This document shows, piece after piece, positions 57,201-64,000 of a DNA stretch of 64,000 nt (the stretch's first letter is position 1; each line of letters begins with the position of its first letter). A model generated the notes under the pieces. That model saw only the letters and a program-made list of their open reading frames with translations. It searched no databases and was not told where the DNA came from. Source of the stretch: Sesamum alatum (Eukaryota > Streptophyta > Magnoliopsida > Lamiales > Pedaliaceae); contig JACGWO010000005.1 in the NCBI GenBank assembly GCA_034509735.1, positions 38,160,479 through 38,224,478 of the forward strand, given 5' to 3'. A program made the position numbers and the translations under genes.

Positions 57201-59726
57201 AAAGGACATCACTACGGGAAAGAACCAACACCCGCTTTCCCGGAATCTAAGTGTTATAGAGTGTGAAGAAAGTAGCACAAAATAATTACAGCCATTGTGA
57301 TCCTTTGAGCAAGCACAGTTGAAGATTCATAGAGTGGGCGCAACACTTCAGGAACACTCCATGCCTGGTAATCAAAACCACAATACCACGATGAAGTCGC
57401 AAACTAGCATATGCAACAGGAAACAATCCCCTAATACCGAAAAAGTTCTGTTTTTCAAGCTAATCAGTTTGTCCATCTCTACCATTCAAAATAACTCCAT
57501 ATCTATAAAGAAAATTAAATATTCTCGCAATCCCTTTGTAATGATAGATTTATGAACAATAAACTGCTCCATTAAGAGAAAGTGAAGCTAAATGAACAAA
57601 GGGATCGTGATGAGATAGTATAGTACAGGAGATGACAAATTTAATTTTACCTCCAAATTCATGTGATCTACAATGTGGATAATTGAGCCGCCTCCGTCAC
57701 AAGGTCTGATTAGGTAACCACTAGGCAACATCTCTGCTCTCACGAAGTTTTGCACAGGTGGCATGCTCGGACCATTGTGGGTATTGCTAAGTGATCTTTC
57801 ACAGACCTGATTATGCGTTGCGTTGCAGCGCCAGCAGAATTGTTGCACAAAGTTGGTATAAAACCAAGTTGCAGAATTTAAAAATCACAAAACCATTGGA
57901 AATAAAGAGAATTAAGGTTGACATACCACCAAACTGCCATCGTCCATAACGGAAGTATAGCGTAACAACCAAAAGTCACGACCTGGCGCCAAAGTCGTTG
58001 GCGCATACAGCTGGATTTTGAAATATCACAGGCACCAATTAATGGATATATAAAATGCATTTAGCAAACATGACCTCTTAAATAACAAATAAACATATCT
58101 ACCTGCATGTATAAAAGTTCTATGGTTCCACCATTGGCAGTCGGCAGCACATTTAGCACATCCACAGCTCGGCAATCGCGAAACCACGAAGGCCGATCCT
58201 TGAGGATTTCTGCAACCTGAACAGACAGTTTTGGCAAGCAGTTCTTTTAAACCCGAAGTAAGATTATACAGACGGAACAAAATGACAACACAACCGTAGT
58301 GAACTCACTCTGGTGGGCTCTAGACCAACCAGGCCACAGGCTCTTGCTGCCACGCCAGAGCAACCATGAGAAATAGCAACGATTCCAATGGAATCCGGAC
58401 CAGGCTACTCAGAAATTAACAAACAATTGGTGAAAATGCTAGATACAGTCATGTTGTCGACAAACAGAAAGGAACATCAATATCCATCATGCAATGCCGG
58501 TATCCTATTTGACCCACAATTTTACATGGTCTGTTGAGCAATTTCTTTAGGTAAAAAAACAATAAATTTATGAAATAAAGTTGCCACCAATGCCCAAATT
58601 CTTAAGTAACATTAAGTAGCCTAGCCTAGTAATGTTTGCAGCTACGGTAAGTATACAATATATAGTACTAAATAGTTTTGAATTGAAGGCAACACTTACC
58701 TTCATTCCAGGCATTTGGACCCACTCAACAGCAGTTCCAGTGGCCTTTGAAAGAAACTCTGCTAAAGTCTCCTCTGCAATGGACAAAAGCCTGGAAAAAT
58801 ACAAAAAGCTTAACAGAAATCCCACAAATACACACCACTAGGTGATTCGGTCACAATGACAACAAATGTATCTCCTTCCTTTTATCAAGAAAACGACTCG
58901 AAAACCATAGCCGCACTACTCACCCTGCAGGACTGGCATCCCTCGGCGGATGCTGAGGTGTTAAGTGGTGTTTCTGACCACTCGTCACCACTGATTCACA
59001 GCTTGTGTCTTTTGAAGCAAGTGGATTCTGCAACATAATACCCAATTTGAAAAACTCGAGATTATACGAAATTATAGGATTAAAACAACAAGTTTGTCAA
59101 AGTGAGAATGCTGAGACTAGTTCCAAGATTCTCACATTCGGAGTATGCTGGCGAAAGTAACTGTTCTCATACACCAATTGTGAGACCTGTTTCTGCAACC
59201 TGTCATTCTCCTCCATCAAGAGCTTATTCATGGCCGTCAGCTTCCTGTTTACAGCTTGAAGCCTTGAAGCCTCTTTCCTCTGCTTCTCTCGGCATCTGTA
59301 TTTTCCAAGAAAAAGAATAATTCAATCCTGTCTTTTTTTTACACAAGAAACACTCTTTGGGATAAAACAGAATATGCTTAAAAACCTTAACCAATGCGTG
59401 AACGAAAAACAACTTTATGTTCCTCCCTAAGAACTCTTGACTGCATCCACCCAACCAATCAACTGTAAAATACTAAAAGAAGATCACCTTCTGTTCTGGA
59501 ACCAGACTTTGATCTGCTTAGGCTCAATATTGGATAAAATGGGGCATTCACGAATCAGCTGCTGACGGCGCATGGAGCTCGGCTTAGGACACTCGTGATA
59601 CAGCCTCTCAAGGGCTTCAACCTGCTCAGGCGTGTACCGCACATATTTCCCATTATCCATGCTTGCGGCTGCCGCAGCAGCAGCAGCAGCTGCTGCCTTA
59701 TTACTGTCTTTGCAAGACATTGCCAT
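54266..59726 (-). CDS. HB15: HD-ZIP III transcription factor, ATHB15/CORONA-like
   Basis: Eighteen exons, in gene order 59726-59488, 59295-59136, 59027-58924, 58790-58700, 58404-58309, 58216-58103, 58010-57927, 57806-57651, 57364-57290, 57164-57058, 56974-56782, 56412-56227, 56077-55997, 55856-55722, 55525-55200, 55088-54980, 54739-54590, 54412-54266, join in frame to 850 residues. The start is the ATG giving MAMSCKD, as in ATHB15; two in-frame codons before it include a TTG, not an ATG. Order: Ala-11 tract (residues 11-21), homeodomain (YTPEQVEALERLYHECPKPS ... IEPKQIKVWFQNRR), leucine zipper (LLMEENDRLQKQVSQLVYEN), START domain (LLSIAEETLAEFLSKATGTA, GMKPGPDSIGIVAISHGC), and the C-terminal MEKHLA region ending FMFVNWSFV. 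CPKPSSMRRQQLIRECPILS and YFRQHTPN favour the HB15/HB8 branch over REV or PHB/PHV. Family roles: vascular and meristem patterning, lateral-organ polarity. All junctions are GT-AG except one GC-AG. Confidence 0.95.
58395..58710 (-). promoter_or_regulatory. miR165/166 target site, split by intron 4
   Basis: The last 11 nt of exon 4 (CTGGAATGAAG, 58710-58700) joined to the first 10 of exon 5 (CCTGGTCCGG, 58404-58395) form the site encoding PGMKPGPD at the start of the START domain. Against miR166 it has one G-U pair at miRNA position 1 and two mismatches at its 3' end, all other positions pairing. The intron between (58405-58699) means only spliced RNA carries the full site, as in other HD-ZIP III genes. 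Confidence 0.9.
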
Positions 59727-61100
59727 CTCCAAAACCAGAACTTCTTAACTAATCCAAGAAAACAAACAGTCTCTATTCCACCACCCAAACCCTCAAATCA
59801 ACTCCCCTTAATTCACTTCACAAGCTCAAACACTGGTGGGCTATCACCAAGAATCCATTTTTTTTGACAGAAGACAAAAGTTCTAAATCCGCAGGCATAA
59901 CCCCATCATAAAAGAAACGTTGTTTCTGGATTTCTTGTTCTTTAGGGTGAGAACACTCAACATACAAAATTTGATTGATCACGGAAAGCAAGAAATCTTT
60001 ATGCATTATGGACAACAGATTGCTGAAAATGAGACCAAACACAAGAAAACACAAAGCCCCCAGAATCACTAAGACAAAATGAAGAAAGAAAAACACTTTC
60101 TTTTCACATCATTTCCCACATCCACACAAGTGTGCCTCCAATCCCACCAATTTTCCTTCATAATAACTAGTTGAAGAACTCACAACAGATAACCACCAGT
60201 TAAGGAAAGATCAGAGCTTTGAGCCTCACTGTCTGATCCAGGCAAACCACACATACCATCTCGTACCCGCTTCCAAGATTCTTCTTCCACTTGTCTAAAA
60301 ACCAAAACTTTCTTCAATCTCCTGCATGCCCACATACACATGAATGCATCATATGATTATACATACATAAACCTCAAGAAGAAAGCAAAAAAAATGGATC
60401 TGGGGTTATGAAATGAAAGCTGAAAAGGAGTTGTTGGTAAAGAAAACAGTAAGGAAAAGAGGGGGAAGAGCCCAGATACAGATAATGCTCGGTGGAGCCT
60501 TTCTATTCTGATTGGCTAAAGGGTTTTGGATGATTTTTTTTCTCTTATTTCAGTGTGGTTTATTCATTGGCTCCTTTGCTTTTTCCCTTTCTCTTTCTGT
60601 GTATATAGATACTCTCTCTGATACTGTGCTGTGCAGGCAGACTGGATTTGGAATATTTCATGAATGGGACTCTTGTCCAGACAATATTGTCCTCCTCTCC
60701 TCTCCATGGGGTCACCACCCCCCAAAATATTACCCTCAAACTTCACTATATTTGCAATCTGCTTTAAAGCATCACCCTTTCTTGGACACAAGACCGAACT
60801 TAGCTATAGCCAACATCAATTCAAGTACTAAAACAATGACTTGGGACATAATTCAAATCTAAAACTTGTTCAAGTACATTAGTATAATGCAACAAGAAAC
60901 ATAGACCCTTTACCATTAACATTATGTTGCTTGCTTATTAGATTCAATTTTATTCATATTACACTATATACATATTATCAACATCCCAATAAATTTTCGC
61001 CAACAAAAAAGGAATGTAAATCAATGTGATTATAACTTGATCCGTGCTCAATTGTGCATAGATACTATCCATTTTAAGTTTCATACTTTTGTCCTAAAAA
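59727..61100 (-). promoter_or_regulatory. 5' leader and proximal promoter of the HB15-like gene
   Basis: HD-ZIP III genes usually have long leaders with uORFs. Here about 870 nt upstream of the ATG lies a TATA-like CTATATAC (about 60602-60609, gene strand) just after a GA-rich run. Several short upstream frames lie in between. Start site and any leader intron are unproven. Confidence 0.35.
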
Positions 61101-62258
61101 GACACGTATCGAAAGTAATTTTCCCATTAAATTTCTTGTTCAAATTACTCCCACGTAAGATATATATTCCAAGATTGTTGGTACATGTGCAGGTTTGAAC
61201 TTTAGTGGGGAAATCAAGAATAGAGGGAATGGCAAGAGTGTAAATTGGTGGAATGAGAGTGGCATGGAGGTAATACGAGGATAGAGAAAAGAGAGGCATG
61301 GGAGGATCTGCCTGGGGGTGGGGGTAGGGGGGGTGCAGCAGAGGACACCATGATGAGGGGTTTGCATGCGCCTCCTCGATTGTATTTCTACTCTTTTTTC
61401 TATTGCTTCCCAGCCTCACTCAAATTTATTGCTCGCATTTATTTTAAATTACTCTAAAGTAGATTCTTAGTTTTAAAAGCTGATGGAGCATTTTTTTTAA
61501 GTTTTATATATGAAAATTTATACTATTTTAATATCCCTTAATTATGCACAAATTACAATAAATTATCTTTTACTATTTAAATAATTACAATGACAGTTCT
61601 TATATCTGATGTTTTTTGTTATAAGATAGTGATTAATGAAAACATTACTGATAAAATATGAATAAATTACGTATTGAATAATAATTCGTCCTAATTGATA
61701 TGGCAACAAATTTAATTTAATCGTAATTGGAACGAATACGAGATGGGCCCTGGACAAGATCAGAGATCTACTCGAAATCAAGTTGAGTCCGAAAAATTAA
61801 AACTCGTTTGATAAGTTAAAACATTTGCGCTTACGCTACAAGGACATGCATGGATTAGACTGCTAAGTATGCAACAAGTTGCTCTCACATTAGTAAAAAA
61901 AAGTCCGGAATTATTATAATTATAATTTTATGATTCATATATCAAATAAAAAGAATGTATTAACAAAAATCAAAATATAAATTAAGATCTCTTTACTTTT
62001 GCAAAAAATCTATAGAAGCCTTATTTCTTATCATTGAAGTTTATAAGCTTATGTTTATATATTTTTACTTACCCTAAAGATCTTTAAAAACGTTTTAAAA
62101 AAATATTTATAGCATCAATCAAACATCCTATTTATCTACTAGTTGTCTTGGCACGTTATCCCTACATGTATATAATAAATAATTTTTTTACATTTTAAAA
62201 TGTATTATAAATAAAAATAAAATGTATAGACAAACACATCACATTTAACGAAAAAAAA

Positions 62259-62777
62259 GGATAATTACACCGCCTGCCCATGAGATTTGGTATAATTACA
62301 CGTAGACCCCTTGTAGTTTGAGAAATTACATTTAGTGATCCTGATATTTATTTTTTGTTTAACAAATAGATCCCTCTGTTAGTCAAAATTCACCGAATTT
62401 GATTAGCAAAAATATTGAATGAAAATTAATTACCCCTTAGTGACTTATCGCAGTTCAAATATTTTTTTATTACCAAACTATCCTTATATATCTTTACACG
62501 CTAATAAATGTAATGAGGTATATCTTTACCCTAATAAGAGAGTTTGGTCAAATATATATATATATATATATAACCTACAATCAGTCAGTAATAAGTCAAT
62601 CGGAGGTAAACATTAATTTTTTTTCTTTTTTTATTTTAACAAATTCGATAAATTTTGACTAAAGTAGAGATTTATTTATTAGACAAAAACAAATATCAAA
62701 GGTACTAAATATAATTTTTTAAACTACATGAAGTATATAATAATTATACCAAACCTCAGGAGATGACGATATAATCA
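62259..62777. repeat. Foldback element, family B copy 3
   Basis: Begins GGATAATTACACCGCCTGCC, continues ATTTGGTATAATTACACGTA, and ends ATTATACCAAACCTCAGGAG followed by GATGACGATATAATCATG. Internal AAATTTTGACTAAAG and TTAGACAAAAACAAATATC match the other copies. The first 12 nt match copy 1 almost exactly. Confidence 0.65.
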
Positions 62778-63310
62778 TGAAAAAGAAAATAAAAATAAAA
62801 ATCAAAGTATTATCGACACAACAAAAATTTGATACAATGATCTTATAAACAGTCGTTTATGGATGGAAAATACCTTTTATATATATGTATATATTGTTAA
62901 GTATAGATTTAAACGAAATAGCAATCCTCGTGAGGTATGTGGGCATGGTAAGCTGATGATATAAGCCCATACGAAATCAATTTGGTGCATTGTAGGAGTG
63001 TTGTTCATACGAGTCAGATGTATGATATATGTACAATGAATGCGGCACATAACATGATCACATACATGATGACATAAGATGATGTAGAAATGACATGACA
63101 CATTGAAAACTGATGTTAATGAGAGTGAAATATATGTATATGGGTGGTGGATGGATGGTGAGAGGTTTTGACATCTATCATCTCTACTATCATATCATAA
63201 CTCTGCTGGTGTGGGGGCTGCATTTCCATATATATTTTCAATCATGTTGGTTGGCTGACTATGTTACATCATGCAATATGTATGTCCACATGTATTATAC
63301 ATCCATGCTC

Positions 63311-63662
63311 CGCAAAATTACACTTTTAGTCTCATAGAATAAGCGTTTAGTATATTTATTTTTTTATTTTAAATGATTTTTAAAATTATTTCAAAATTAA
63401 AGAAATGTGACACATTTAGTCATCTGCTTTGAAATTTTCAAAATAATTCCAAAATTGGAAAAAATCGATAATTTAGTCCTCTAATATACGGGGACTAAAT
63501 GTGTTGAGTTTTTCCAATTTTAGAACTATTTTGAAAATTACGTAAATCATATGACTAAATGTGTTGAGGTTTTTATTTTATAACTATTTTAATTTTTTCG
63601 TAAAGCAGATAATTAAAAGTATTGAACTCCTATCCTATAGGGATTAAAAGTATAATTTCGCC
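63311..63662. repeat. Foldback element, family D-like copy 3
   Basis: The left arm AAAATTACACTTTTAGTCTC and right arm GGGATTAAAAGTATAATTTC are inverted. The inner blocks ACACATTTAGTCATCTG and GACTAAATGTGTTGAG also pair. Non-coding, about 350 bp. Confidence 0.6.
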
Positions 63663-64000
63663 GTCCACACTTTTACCCAAAAAACCTTAAATGTGTATTA
63701 AAAAAAATCATAGCTCAACTGAGAACTATTATAGTATTACTAAATATCTTTTAAAAATAATTAAATATGAAATACTTATTTGAATAGTTTTTGTTTTTTT
63801 TATGAGGAGTCATTTATTATAGTAAACCAACATAGGTTTTGTGTACACATTTCTGAAAAAGAATCAGATGCAAGGTTTTACAAAAAAGACTATTATCTTC
63901 ACGTTTAATATTAAATATTAAATGATTTTATTATTTAATTATTTTTTTTTCTCCTAATAGTTCAAGCTTTCGAATGAGATGATCATTCTGCAGAAGTGAT

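Larger units (their letters stand above)
61101..64000. other. Distal upstream region of HB15-like gene, repeat-containing
   Basis: AT-rich DNA with a G-rich stretch (61311-61335), foldback families B and D, and TA microsatellite tracts (about 62550-62570). No gene recognised. Confidence 0.5.

Noticed and set aside
59727..59732. HB15-like start two codons upstream (reading Met-Glu-Met-Ala-Met)
   Set aside because: The upstream codon is TTG, not ATG; the ATG at 59726 gives MAMSCKD, matching ATHB15-type proteins.
1..64000. CRISPR arrays, bacterial operons, organellar insertions or integrated viral genes
   Set aside because: No regularly spaced repeats, no prokaryote-like gene clusters, and no plastid, mitochondrial or viral protein signatures were seen.

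Overview
The window is nuclear DNA from a flowering plant. Genes are split by many GT-AG introns, eudicot-type gene families are present, two tRNA genes have plant-type sequences, and AT-rich intergenic DNA is full of small foldback (MITE-like) elements. The gene families and the style of the foldback repeats fit a eudicot, possibly an asterid such as a Lamiales species. That placement is an inference, not a sequence match.

Layout. 1-2.4 kb: N-terminal half of a PDR-type ABCG transporter (minus strand, running off the left edge) with a large foldback element in an intron. 4.0 kb: tRNA-Asp(GTC). 4.6-8.1 kb: three-exon 2-oxoglutarate/Fe(II) dioxygenase-like gene that seems to lack the metal-binding residues. 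9.9-13.3 kb: nine-exon SHH1/DTF1-like gene (homeobox-like plus SAWADEE domains, RNA-directed DNA methylation). 15.2-21.0 kb: 16-exon MUT9-like/photoregulatory casein-kinase-1-type kinase (MLK/PPK), minus strand. 23.7-24.1 kb: LINE scrap and tRNA-Lys(CTT). 24-36 kb: gene-poor, repeat-rich tract. 36.1-36.6 kb and 51.0-51.6 kb: two intronless DUF761 paralogues, divergently oriented, sharing an identical 16-nt core-promoter string. 42.7-47.3 kb: 5'-truncated LINE whose RNase H domain is interrupted by a 2.2-kb solo LTR. 54.3-59.7 kb: complete 18-exon HD-ZIP III gene closest to ATHB15/CORONA, with a miR166 site assembled across a splice junction. The remainder is promoter-side and repeat-rich DNA.

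The genes do not form an operon or an obvious pathway. Several are regulators (SHH1-like, MLK/PPK, HB15), but their proximity is ordinary plant gene order. I found no convincing undescribed multi-gene system. The items most worth a second look are the apparently metal-dead dioxygenase-like gene, the nested LINE/solo-LTR, the DUF761 pair with its shared promoter, the GC-AG intron and poly-alanine tract in the HB15 gene, and several multi-copy foldback families. All exon boundaries were worked out by hand from reading frame, splice signals and remembered family patterns. No alignment or database search was run.
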